This document shows positions 23,988 through 32,617 of a DNA stretch of 38,166 nucleotides, piece after piece. The DNA comes from an uncultured Pseudomonadota bacterium (lineage in GTDB: Bacteria > Pseudomonadota > Alphaproteobacteria > RF32 > CAG-239). The position numbers and the translations under genes are program-made. The stretch covers positions 336,127 to 374,292 of the forward strand of contig CACWKS010000002.1 of the NCBI GenBank assembly GCA_902761535.1. The letters run 5' to 3'. Under the pieces are notes generated by a model. It was not told the DNA's origin. It made no database searches and saw nothing but the letters and a program-made list of their open reading frames with translations. How positions within the stretch are numbered: the stretch's first letter is position 1; each line of letters begins with the position of its first letter.

Positions 23988-24026
23988 AAAAAAATAAAAG
24001 CCCTGCCAAATAATGGACAGAGCTTT
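23988..24026 (-). terminator. Intrinsic terminator after the 398-aa membrane protein gene
   Basis: An imperfect 12-13 bp stem (23997-24008 with 24014-24026). The T-rich tract is on the minus strand (A's at about 23988-23999). It may also stop the convergent 58-aa gene. Confidence 0.65.
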
Positions 24027-24056
24027 CAAACAAGAAAACTGAAAAGTAAAAACTAT

Positions 24057-25253
24057 TTATCTTTTTTCAATTTTTCCATCTTCTGTTATTACAAAAAATT
24101 GTTCGTAGCCTCCATTCTCATTAGGTCCCTCCTTTTGAGCATCTTCAATAAAGCTTTTTAACTGGTCACACGTTTTTACAGTGGGATCAAAAAAATTATA
24201 TTTGAAATTTTCTTTGGATGCTTCTTCTAAAGGAGCTTCATCTGAGAGATAATAAAGGGAAACACCTGGAATACATAGTTTTTGAGTATATGAAATATAT
24301 CCTTGATTAAAAGAACTTATTTTTTCATAAAAAATAGGAAAGACTTTTTTGTATCCATCACTTAAATACCTTGTTGCTTCACAATTTGTCATAAAACTTT
24401 CGTCAACTTGTCTCATATCACAAATTGAGTATAAACTATCTTCAATAGGTGTTAATTTTACATCAGATTTATTGGATAACAAAGATATAGTCTTTTTTTG
24501 TTCTCTTATTTTTACAATTCTACTGTCAATTTCATACATTTTTGATCGAGGACAGCCATCAGAATAATTAACTCTGATACCTAAAGATACAAAATCTTTG
24601 GACTTTCTATCGTAAAATGAATATTTTTCACTATCATTCACATCGTAAACACACATTGCTGTATCAGGACTGCATAACATAACTTCAATATGTTTGGCAA
24701 ACGTATTCGCATCACGAAGTTTTTCTTTAATTTCTTTTTCTTCATCTATTTCAGCCTGTTTCTTAAAGAAAACATCTTCACCTGAAAGTATATTATTTAA
24801 GACCTTACTAAAATTAATATAGCCTTCACCATTTCCGAAGGCTTTACTGGCTTTTGAAAAATAATCATCATAGTTCTTACAATTTATGTTTCCTTCTGTC
24901 TTGGCTAAAGTAACAGCACTAAAATTGGAACTTAGGCAGTAAGCTCCTATTTTATCCCCATCTTCGTCAATTATATTAAATTTTAATATATCTCTTCCCC
25001 AAGAACATTTTTCATTATCAATAAAATCAACTATTCTAACGTCTTCTATTGATTGTAATTCTTTTTTACAAACAGTTATATCAGATTCCATTAAAGATTC
25101 TTTGAATATCCCGAAATAAAAGAAAGAGAAAAACAGTATAAAAATAAAAAATATTCCTATCCACTGTTTGGGCTTTAATATCTTAACTTTATTTAAAATC
25201 TGCGATATTAAATTTTTCAACAATTGCTTAATTAAATCTATATTGTTATCCAT
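24057..25253 (-). CDS. Single-pass membrane protein with a Cys-rich extracytoplasmic domain, unknown
   Basis: About 398 aa. The cytoplasmic N-terminus is short and basic, one membrane helix lies at about residues 31-49 (WIGIFFIFILFFSFFYFGIF), and a large outer domain follows. That domain contains about a dozen cysteines (for example VCKKELQ, EKCSWGRD, AYCLSS, INCKNY), consistent with disulfides in the periplasm. No known family is recognised. ATG 25253 has GGAG six bases upstream; the frame extends 21 codons further, but that stretch is the leader's terminator. The terminator ends about 20 nt before the ATG. The neighbour across the leader is another membrane protein on the opposite strand. 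Confidence 0.75.
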   Translation of the reverse strand: MDNNIDLIKQLLKNLISQILNKVKILKPKQWIGIFFIFILFFSFFYFGIFKESLMESDITVCKKELQSIEDVRIVDFIDNEKCSWGRDILKFNIIDEDGDKIGAYCLSSNFSAVTLAKTEGNINCKNYDDYFSKASKAFGNGEGYINFSKVLNNILSGEDVFFKKQAEIDEEKEIKEKLRDANTFAKHIEVMLCSPDTAMCVYDVNDSEKYSFYDRKSKDFVSLGIRVNYSDGCPRSKMYEIDSRIVKIREQKKTISLLSNKSDVKLTPIEDSLYSICDMRQVDESFMTNCEATRYLSDGYKKVFPIFYEKISSFNQGYISYTQKLCIPGVSLYYLSDEAPLEEASKENFKYNFFDPTVKTCDQLKSFIEDAQKEGPNENGGYEQFFVITEDGKIEKR

Positions 25254-25275
25254 AGTGCTCTCCAAATAAATCATT

Positions 25276-25560
25276 AAAAAACCACCTTGGCTTAAGGTGG
25301 TCGGAGAGTTCATCAATCATATAGTGTTAAATGACTCTTTTAGCCTTTAAAGTCAAAAAACTTCTGAACATACGCCAAAAGCTCCCCGACCATAAAGATT
25401 TTATGAATCGGGGATATATCTAATTGTCCGCTGAATGTTTGACAGCTAACAATTTGACGATGTTATACCCTAACACCGAACACTATAAGAGCCGATGAAA
25501 GCTCCGCACCTTATACAAGGCACTTGGCATAAGCGTACTTTGCCTAATAAAGACATTAAG
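25276..25560 (-). ncRNA. Structured leader RNA with antiterminator/terminator arrangement
   Basis: On the minus strand the region ends in a terminator (stem 25294-25301 / 25281-25288, U tract 25281-25276) 22 nt before the ATG of the 398-aa gene. The arm 25382-25391 can pair with 25299-25308, which includes the terminator's first bases. The same arm can instead pair with 25408-25414 in an upstream hairpin (25383-25414). Forming one excludes the others, the logic of an attenuator. Two short frames lie inside. The 5' end near 25560 is a guess; no strong promoter is visible. The area 25561-25670 holds nothing else I can name. Confidence 0.55.
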
Positions 25561-25670
25561 CCTATATCAGTTAAATTACAATTAAAAACATCAACTTATC
25601 GTAAAATTATTTTGCTTTTTTGGTAAAGCATAATATTATGAAAAAAGTACTAACAGTAGGATTGAAGATA

Positions 25671-26333
25671 ATGGATTTAGACAAACACGCAACTCAATAT
25701 TTGGATATTATGAATAAACAAGCTCAGGAATTATCTTGTTATGAACAGCAATTCGATAATGCTGATTCTCATATGCTGCAACACGTAATTGACTATTCGA
25801 AAATGGCTATCAAATCACTTTTTTTATTAAACGGAACGGCAGCTATTTCAGTATTTACTTTATTTACATCTTCATCACTAAATATTCAAAAAGTTTTTCA
25901 GCCATTACTTGATGCAGTTGCAATATTTTCTTGGGGAGCTGTTATTTCGGTTATATGTATTTTTTTAGCCTATGCGGCACAAAAATTTTATCAAGATGAG
26001 TGTGCTTGTATAGGAAGAGAGAAAATATTACATATCAAATTAAGACAATCTAAAGAAAAACGAATATTTTTTGCAAAGGAAAAAGTATTAAATAAAGAAA
26101 TACCCGTTGAAAAGGATATAGAAGCCTTAGAAAATGAGGTAGAAGATACACTAAAACAGAAGAAGTCAGAAGAAAAAAAGGAAAAAATATATGGTAGACT
26201 TGGAGATATTTTTACAGGTATCGCTATAATAGGAGTCATTTGTTCGTTGTGTTTATTTATATTCGGCGTCTATAAAGTAAAAAACGAATTTGTTCAATAT
26301 ACTGAAAATACGCATATTGAACAAATTAAATAG
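25671..26333 (+). CDS. Membrane protein with two helix regions and a coiled coil, unknown
   Basis: About 220 aa from ATG 25671, which has AGGA nine bases upstream; ATG 25638 and a TTG at 25620 are alternatives. The layout is a polar N-terminus, two adjacent membrane helices (about 50-70 and 82-104 from this start), a basic/acidic coiled coil (KEKRIFFAKEKVLNKEI...EEKKEKIYGR) and a third helix near the C-terminus. Proteins of this shape occur on phages and mobile elements without a known role. It converges with the 1235-aa defence gene, 17 bp apart. Confidence 0.75.
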   Translation: MDLDKHATQYLDIMNKQAQELSCYEQQFDNADSHMLQHVIDYSKMAIKSLFLLNGTAAISVFTLFTSSSLNIQKVFQPLLDAVAIFSWGAVISVICIFLAYAAQKFYQDECACIGREKILHIKLRQSKEKRIFFAKEKVLNKEIPVEKDIEALENEVEDTLKQKKSEEKKEKIYGRLGDIFTGIAIIGVICSLCLFIFGVYKVKNEFVQYTENTHIEQIK

Positions 26334-26350
26334 CATTCTATGATATACTA

Positions 26351-29300
26351 TTAAAAATATCGTTTTTTAAATGAATTCTGGTCTTGCATAGCATTTCTTT
26401 TGTAATCATCTGCTATGTTATCCAAAATATCAGCTGTTCTATAATAGCTATACCTTAAAGTGTCAGCATATTTTTTATATTCTTCGTATGCATCCCACAT
26501 ATCTTTTGCTTGTGGTGTAATTTGTCTTATTCCTATGGAGTTGAATTTTCCTATGCATATTCCTCTATCTAAATCATCACTTTCTTCTTTTTCAATGATA
26601 TCTCTTATTACTTTTAGTGGCCATATATTATCATTTTCATCTTTAGGACTTCTTCCAAACAACTCGCCGATTACAGACATTCCTGATTTTAACCTATCTA
26701 GACTAATTAATCGTTTTTTATTGTTCTCAAACCATGGAAGTATGGTATCATAATTATCGAAAATAAATGATGTTTCTATTTTCATTGTCAAAGTCAATGC
26801 CAAATCTCTAGCATTTTTTTGCGCCAATGATAATTCTTCTTCTTTTATTTTTTTACGCTCATCTGGAGGTAAAGAATCTTGAATATATAATTCTGAAATA
26901 ATTTCTGTAAATAGAGAAGAGTTAGGATTAGACAATTCTTTTTTTAGAGTTTTTGGAAAAGGTTTATCGCATACTGTTAACACGTCTACATATTTAATTT
27001 CGAGTTTAATTAAATCATTTGAATTGACTTCATAAGCATAAAGTTTTTGGAATAATTGTTCAATGTAATAATATTCAGATGGATTACCTCTGCTTTTTTT
27101 AAAAAGTAATAGTGCAGTTAGGATATCATCAACACTTGCTCTCTCTTGATTAAAAAATACAGTTTCTAATAAAGCATTAGGATTATACTTTATCAATTTT
27201 TTACACGCATATTTGAATTCTTCTATGCCAAGGTTTTGACATATACTTATTTCTGACCAATATAAATCATCTATTTTATTCTGTTCTATCCATTGCCATA
27301 ATTTTAAGGAATAACTAAAAAATTTAAGGATATTCTTCTGTAAATCATTGGACCATGTTTTTTTCCAAAAATTATCCAAAAAATCTTGCTCTTTACCATA
27401 AAAATATCGACCTACAAAGTAGCACAAAATGTCATCTATATTTTTATCGTAACCAAACGCATCTATGAGTTGTTTAAGTTCTTCTTCTGAAAAACTTATC
27501 ATAGACAAAGTTTCTTTGAATTTATGTTTATTTTCTTTCAAATTTTTTGCTAATTCTAAAATGCCATTTATACCATCCGAATGCAAAATATCTCTCAAGG
27601 CTTCTAGGTATGTTTCATTATTCTCCTTATAAGAATAGACATCAAAGAGAGAAATATACTCTTGATATTTTTCATTGAATTTTATAGAAGTGGATATAAT
27701 TTTTAGTTCATTAATTAAGTTGATGTCTATACTCTCATTAGCATCTTTTCCAAATTCTTCAAACCAATTTAATTTCAACTTGATTGATTTCTTTATTTTA
27801 AGTTTCTCGTCATCATTGTAAGCTGCAAAATTAGTTGCTTTTAATTTATCAACCAATTTATTTTGCTGGTAAGTAGATAAATTAAAATAGTTGTCAATTA
27901 ATAAACTCCAATGGTGACTTATATCAATTATGGTTATTAATGTATCAAATACGAAGTTATAAAAATCATAAACCTCTGTATTTAGCGTAGTAATTTTTTT
28001 AGTATTTAAATATATAGGCTGACTTGATTCTATTATTGTGTCATTGCGACGAGGTTGAAGTTCATTTAATAATGCTTCCATAGATTCAATATACTTATCA
28101 TTGTGAACACAAGTTAACAAAATCTCTTTTCTTTGTTCTAAACTTGCACCTGTGCTAGGCATCCAAGCACAATATATTTTTCTTAAACTATCTAATGGAG
28201 AATTAGAATAACCATCGTGTACCTGCCAATTCTCATTCATTTGTAATAGAGTATCAGTAACTTTTGGTAAATATTCTGGCAACCAAGCAAGACTTTCTAG
28301 TCCATTTAATATTCCAACATAAAAACAATCACCACCAAAACAAACTGTACTATTATCAATCATTTTTCTAAGAATAAGATTATTATTATTAAAAATTTTT
28401 TTTACTTGTCTTAACATTTCATCAGGTGCAGCTTCAAACAGTGATTGCATATAATGGTTTAAGGACATCCACAATTTATAATCACAGTCTTCAAAAATGT
28501 TTCTAATCATTTGCGATATTTTTGAGCGAATTGTGGCGTTGTTATCTGTATAATCAGTATAATTGGAAAATAATGCTAATCCTTGTGAAACAGAACTTTT
28601 TATATTAGAAGAATATTTTGTTTCTGTTTTATCCAAACTAAAGTTGTATAAAAAGTTTTTATTTTCTTCATCGTAATTTTTATCAATTTCGCTCAAAATA
28701 TCTTTTATTTTATTAAGAAGTGTATCAAAGAATTCAGGGACTATATATGTTGACATATAATCTAAAATTAATTCAGGATTTGTAACCTGAATATTATTGT
28801 TAATCTGTTGTATAGGTGCACCTTCAACACTAATCATAGAAATTATGATCTTTTTTATATCACTGTAGGATTTATTTAGTACCGCTTCGACAACTCCTAT
28901 ATCTTTGGAATTAGAATTATCCCAAGAACTAAACATACTTAAAAATAAAAGCAATTCACTATTTTCTTTTGATACCCAATCCGGTTTCGGTAATGGTGTA
29001 TCTTTCCGTCTTAATAACTGTTGTAGCAATAATAAACTACCATCACTGAATCTTTGATGTAAACTATTTTGGAATCGGTAATCTTTAATTTTTGGGTTCA
29101 AAATAGGTTCTAACAGATAATTATTAACATTTTTGAGTTCTATCCGATTATTTATTTGAAATACGTCGGTTGAGCTCAAAGGAAAATATATCTGATAATT
29201 TTTATCTTTTAAAACTGCTATTCCATCAGGGATACCAAACATAGGTACAAGAATTAAATTTTCAGAATGCTTGTTATCGACAATCCTTTTCCATTGAGAG

Positions 29301-30058
29301 TTGTCTTCCACAATTAATACTTTGGATTTTATTTCTTCTCTTTTTTCTTGATTAGCAATTTTCAGAATTGACGCTAGGAGAAATAATAAACTTTCTTTCT
29401 TACTATTAGATTTTACTTCTAGCAATCCCTTATCATACAAAAGCCAATTATTCATTTCTTTTTCATGAATATTTTCTCTTGCTAAAATAATTTGTTCATC
29501 CAAAGGAATAATTGTTGATTTACACCACTCGCTCCATTTTTTATCAAAGTCATATATACCGTCACTCGGCTTACCTAATACATCACACATCCAAGCCGCA
29601 GTGGCATAATCCTGTTCAAGCCAGTGTTCTAAATTATCTGCATCAAAAACTTTAATATTACCCCATAGGTTTGATTTTTGTATATTTTGGCGTGTTGAAT
29701 CTACTAGTGTGTTTTTGTCTTTTATTTTTTGTGTCGTAATAAAAACGAATATAGCATCAGTCTTTTCTTTTAATTTTTCGGATCTTTTGATTAAATCACT
29801 AGAAAATTTTTTCTGATAATCATTATTCACTCCGCATTCAATATTATAAATACCAGATTCTCCTAGTATACTATCAGATTTAGTTTGAACTATCCCATCC
29901 ATACCTGGTTTCCAGATACTATCTTCTGTAGGAATATCTATATATGGTATATATTTTTCAACGCTATTTGTTATTAACTTCCTTATCAATAAAGGTAATT
30001 TACCTTGAGCATCTCTTGTGTTTCCCCAATTTTCAAGCTCTGTCGATGTTATTCTCAT
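26351..30058 (-). CDS. Large defence-type protein with PD-(D/E)XK-like N-terminus and helical repeat body
   Basis: 1235 aa. The N-terminal 100 residues (ELENWGNTRDAQGKLPLLIR, then W49-K-P-G-M-D54-G and E74-C-G, with K83/K84) look like a restriction-type nuclease core: D54 and E74 fit the metal-binding positions, although the usual E-x-K is E-x-G. The segment from about 195 to 300 sits where STAND-type defence ATPases have their P-loop, but no GxxxxGK[ST] is present. The long remainder is a helical-repeat-like sensor region. It is the last gene of the minus-strand defence cluster, 23 bp after RloB. I recall proteins of this build in defence islands but cannot name the system. An anti-phage effector/sensor is inferred. 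Confidence 0.7.
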   Translation of the reverse strand: MRITSTELENWGNTRDAQGKLPLLIRKLITNSVEKYIPYIDIPTEDSIWKPGMDGIVQTKSDSILGESGIYNIECGVNNDYQKKFSSDLIKRSEKLKEKTDAIFVFITTQKIKDKNTLVDSTRQNIQKSNLWGNIKVFDADNLEHWLEQDYATAAWMCDVLGKPSDGIYDFDKKWSEWCKSTIIPLDEQIILARENIHEKEMNNWLLYDKGLLEVKSNSKKESLLFLLASILKIANQEKREEIKSKVLIVEDNSQWKRIVDNKHSENLILVPMFGIPDGIAVLKDKNYQIYFPLSSTDVFQINNRIELKNVNNYLLEPILNPKIKDYRFQNSLHQRFSDGSLLLLQQLLRRKDTPLPKPDWVSKENSELLLFLSMFSSWDNSNSKDIGVVEAVLNKSYSDIKKIIISMISVEGAPIQQINNNIQVTNPELILDYMSTYIVPEFFDTLLNKIKDILSEIDKNYDEENKNFLYNFSLDKTETKYSSNIKSSVSQGLALFSNYTDYTDNNATIRSKISQMIRNIFEDCDYKLWMSLNHYMQSLFEAAPDEMLRQVKKIFNNNNLILRKMIDNSTVCFGGDCFYVGILNGLESLAWLPEYLPKVTDTLLQMNENWQVHDGYSNSPLDSLRKIYCAWMPSTGASLEQRKEILLTCVHNDKYIESMEALLNELQPRRNDTIIESSQPIYLNTKKITTLNTEVYDFYNFVFDTLITIIDISHHWSLLIDNYFNLSTYQQNKLVDKLKATNFAAYNDDEKLKIKKSIKLKLNWFEEFGKDANESIDINLINELKIISTSIKFNEKYQEYISLFDVYSYKENNETYLEALRDILHSDGINGILELAKNLKENKHKFKETLSMISFSEEELKQLIDAFGYDKNIDDILCYFVGRYFYGKEQDFLDNFWKKTWSNDLQKNILKFFSYSLKLWQWIEQNKIDDLYWSEISICQNLGIEEFKYACKKLIKYNPNALLETVFFNQERASVDDILTALLLFKKSRGNPSEYYYIEQLFQKLYAYEVNSNDLIKLEIKYVDVLTVCDKPFPKTLKKELSNPNSSLFTEIISELYIQDSLPPDERKKIKEEELSLAQKNARDLALTLTMKIETSFIFDNYDTILPWFENNKKRLISLDRLKSGMSVIGELFGRSPKDENDNIWPLKVIRDIIEKEESDDLDRGICIGKFNSIGIRQITPQAKDMWDAYEEYKKYADTLRYSYYRTADILDNIADDYKRNAMQDQNSFKKRYF

Positions 30059-30081
30059 AGTTCTATATCCTATACAGTATA

Positions 30082-30717
30082 TTAACTTTTAGCCTCTTTA
30101 ATAATCTCTTCGAAAACAATGTGAGCATTGGTATAAGTGCTATTATAATCAGTTAACAGCAAAGACTTTGCATTCTTTATAGCTTTAGGCAAATCATTAC
30201 CAACAATTTCAAAAATATTTTCAGCACTCTTAAATTTGTCTAAATCTTCAAAATGTTGGGCATATTGTGAATTTATAGTTCTCATTGTTTCTCGACAACA
30301 TTGTTCTGAATTGATAAATTCCTTTGCTGTTGATTTTGTATGCAACAACAACCAATATTCGTAACAAGGATTATTATATATGGTCGCCATAACACCAGAC
30401 GCTTCATTTTGAGAAATAATATTGGTAATGTCTTCTATTTGATTTCTATCTTTATCAAAACAAGCTATTACTTTAAAACCTCCGGCATAAACATCTAATT
30501 GGTTAATTTCATCAACCTTAGCCAACGCACTATCTTGAACAGATTTTGCATCATTTCCTTTTTTAGCTTTTTCACTTTTAATAACTATACTTCTATTATT
30601 ATACTTCTTTCGGAAGCCATTTACATAGCTCTGCATAGATTGAGCATCTTCGCAAACGAAATAATAAAGCTTATAAGGTAAAACACGTCCAATTTTTTCA
30701 TTTTGTTTTCTAGTCAC
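30082..30717 (-). CDS. rloB: RloB-like TOPRIM-type nuclease partner
   Basis: About 211 aa. Acidic residues in TOPRIM order are visible: E24 in YYFVCEDAQS, then D88-K-D90 in ACFDKDRNQ. The RloB signature NNPCYEYWLLLH (115-126) follows. RloB proteins work with an RloA-type ATPase. The start is GTG 30717, with GGGAGAG just upstream; it overlaps the rloA stop by 8 bp, so the pair is translationally coupled. The open frame upstream of that GTG only reads through rloA. RloA/RloB pairs are known from restriction-linked loci and resemble abortive-infection pairs such as AbiL. Confidence 0.88.
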   Translation of the reverse strand: MTRKQNEKIGRVLPYKLYYFVCEDAQSMQSYVNGFRKKYNNRSIVIKSEKAKKGNDAKSVQDSALAKVDEINQLDVYAGGFKVIACFDKDRNQIEDITNIISQNEASGVMATIYNNPCYEYWLLLHTKSTAKEFINSEQCCRETMRTINSQYAQHFEDLDKFKSAENIFEIVGNDLPKAIKNAKSLLLTDYNSTYTNAHIVFEEIIKEAKS

Positions 30718-31999
30718 TGTTTCTCTCCCAAAAAGGAACAGCCCCATATATTCCTTCCATATATGCATTATAAAAGGTAGCATTTTTTCTGTTCAAATTT
30801 TTGAAATCACTTAACGAATACAAATCAGAATAAAATCCTTTATTTAGCTCTTTACTAGTCAACCATATTTGATCTCTTGAAAGATGTTCACCGTCCATTA
30901 AGTAATGTGCGTGCGACATAAAAATAAGTTGGGCATTGTTCGTGTTAATATTTGGATCGTTAAATAATGAAACAAGATTTTTTACCAAGTAAGGATGTAA
31001 TGAATCATCTAATTCATCAATAATAAATACTTTTCCCTTTTTAATAGCTTCTAATAAATAACCGGATAAAGCTAAAAATCTTTTTGTTCCTAACGATTCT
31101 ACGCTTTCAAAATCAAATGATCTGATTTTTCCATCTTCTGTTTTATGAAAACTTGTTGCCTCCAAAGCTTTTCCTTTGCCATGAGCCACCAAATTCAGCA
31201 AAGCTATTTTGGCTTTATCATTTAATTTTTCCTTTTCAGCAATAATCTCTTCAAGAGGTGTTTCTTTTACAGAAATATCTTCCAATCCTAAATCTGCTTT
31301 TTTCATCAGTTTTACGATGTCAGAACCATTGCCTTCAAGTATTTTTTTCAAAGAAAAACCATCATTCATTCTACTAGTATCTCTAACTAACAATGTTCGA
31401 GTTATCCAGTTATAAACATCTAAAACTTCTTTAATCGTACATTTTCTGTTATTTACGATTTCTGAAAGGAATAAACGATTATCCAAAGTTTCATTAGACC
31501 ATGCCTGTAAAATGCCTTTTGATTTTTCAAATTCTATTTTTCCGTTAATATTGCTTCTTTCATAAATTCGATTTTGTTTTGCTGATCCTTCTGACGAAAT
31601 GGGATAATAATACAAGCTCTCTTTTTGAACAACATTACGAAGAATACTCACATTATATTCATATAAGTTGCTTTCAACAATAAACTGAATACCAAGCGAA
31701 ATAGGTTTATTTGATGAGTTATCTGCAAATGCATAAAATTCTCGAGGAAATTCATCGCCAACGACCGATTTTGCACTTTGCTCAACGAGAAATTGCAGAA
31801 AAACTAAAGCAAGTATAACATTTGATTTTCCAGAGGCATTAGCTCCAAATATGCCTGCTGTTCGGTATAGTTGGGGAACTTTTTTTAAGTTTGTATCAAT
31901 GGTATTTGGATTTGAACCATTTTGTGTTAATGGCTCCATTGAAAAAGTTGCCTCTTCTTTAAAGCTTCTAAAGTTACTAAATTTGAATTCGACTAACAT
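30710..31999 (-). CDS. rloA: RloA-like AAA15/ABC-type ATPase
   Basis: About 429 aa. It starts MLVEFKFSNFRSFKEEATFS, the typical opening of OLD/RloA-like ATPases. Walker A is GANASGKS (52-59), the signature-like motif is ESLGTKR (301-307), Walker B is KVFIIDELDDSLH (323-335), and a switch His lies in MSHAHYLMD (363-365). ATG 31999 has AAGGG five bases upstream. It is coupled to rloB. The ATPase probably senses infection or DNA state and licenses the RloB nuclease; this is inferred from related systems. Confidence 0.9.
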   Translation of the reverse strand: MLVEFKFSNFRSFKEEATFSMEPLTQNGSNPNTIDTNLKKVPQLYRTAGIFGANASGKSNVILALVFLQFLVEQSAKSVVGDEFPREFYAFADNSSNKPISLGIQFIVESNLYEYNVSILRNVVQKESLYYYPISSEGSAKQNRIYERSNINGKIEFEKSKGILQAWSNETLDNRLFLSEIVNNRKCTIKEVLDVYNWITRTLLVRDTSRMNDGFSLKKILEGNGSDIVKLMKKADLGLEDISVKETPLEEIIAEKEKLNDKAKIALLNLVAHGKGKALEATSFHKTEDGKIRSFDFESVESLGTKRFLALSGYLLEAIKKGKVFIIDELDDSLHPYLVKNLVSLFNDPNINTNNAQLIFMSHAHYLMDGEHLSRDQIWLTSKELNKGFYSDLYSLSDFKNLNRKNATFYNAYMEGIYGAVPFWERNSD

Positions 32000-32176
32000 C
32001 TTAACCCTTTCTCTGTAAAAAAAACGCAAAGAATTAATTATTATTTATTTCATATTGTTATAAAAGTCAAGATGAGGTAAAGATTTTTATGCTATTTTTT
32101 ATTCGTTGTTTTTCTGCACGGACAAACGGATTTGCCTTAAAACCGCACAATTACCATAAAAAATCGATCTCCGCAC

Positions 32177-32601
32177 TCAAAACGCAGCAAAACGAAGGTA
32201 AACAGTATATGAGTAGTCAAGTAATTCTTGACTACTGCGAAAAATGTAAAAATGACAGCTTAATTTTCTTCTTTTTATCTCAGTTAACAAAAATTCTCTA
32301 TGAGTATTATCAACTTTTAATAAAGCTAACATTTCAATAATATTATAGTCTTCATAATCTTTTATTCGTTTAGGATTATCAAGCATCCAATTAATAGCAT
32401 AACGCCTTCTACCATATGACAAGCAATTATACATGCTTCATACCCATCTTTTTCTAATTTCAAAATGGCTTGTGCTGATGATAACATTTTTCGCAAAAAA
32501 GATACAGTTATGCATTGTTCTGGTGTACTTAAAAGAAAATTAACTTTTGCTACACTTTGTAGCATATTGACTATAAATTTTTGACACTCTTCTGTTTTCA
32601 T
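32177..32601 (-). pseudogene. Frameshifted, truncated DUF5677-like (HEPN-type) gene
   Basis: Two overlapping minus-strand frames make one protein when joined near 32400. The first (32601 to 32362) reads ...AILKLEKDGYEACIIACHMVEG; the second continues RRYAINWMLDNPKRIKDYEDY. The joined sequence resembles the helical core of DUF5677 proteins, where an R-x-x-x-E helix is followed by a DP-x-R-x-x-x-Y segment. The second frame then runs into unrelated sequence with a short hairpin (32214-32236), so the C-terminus is lost as well. A weak ribosome binding site precedes the ATG at 32601. It sits between rloA and the large restriction gene, a relic of another cargo gene or a decayed toxin. The family call is tentative. 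Confidence 0.6.
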
Positions 32602-32617
32602 ATCTTATTAGCTATAT

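Noticed and set aside
25276..25560. Retron-like or CRISPR tracr-like RNA
   Set aside because: No reverse transcriptase, no cas gene and no repeat array is present; the terminator position before a start codon fits a leader better.
32089..32340. Plus-strand 83-codon frame between rloA and the decayed gene
   Set aside because: No ribosome binding site, overlaps the decayed minus-strand gene, and its sequence looks like non-coding debris with a short hairpin.
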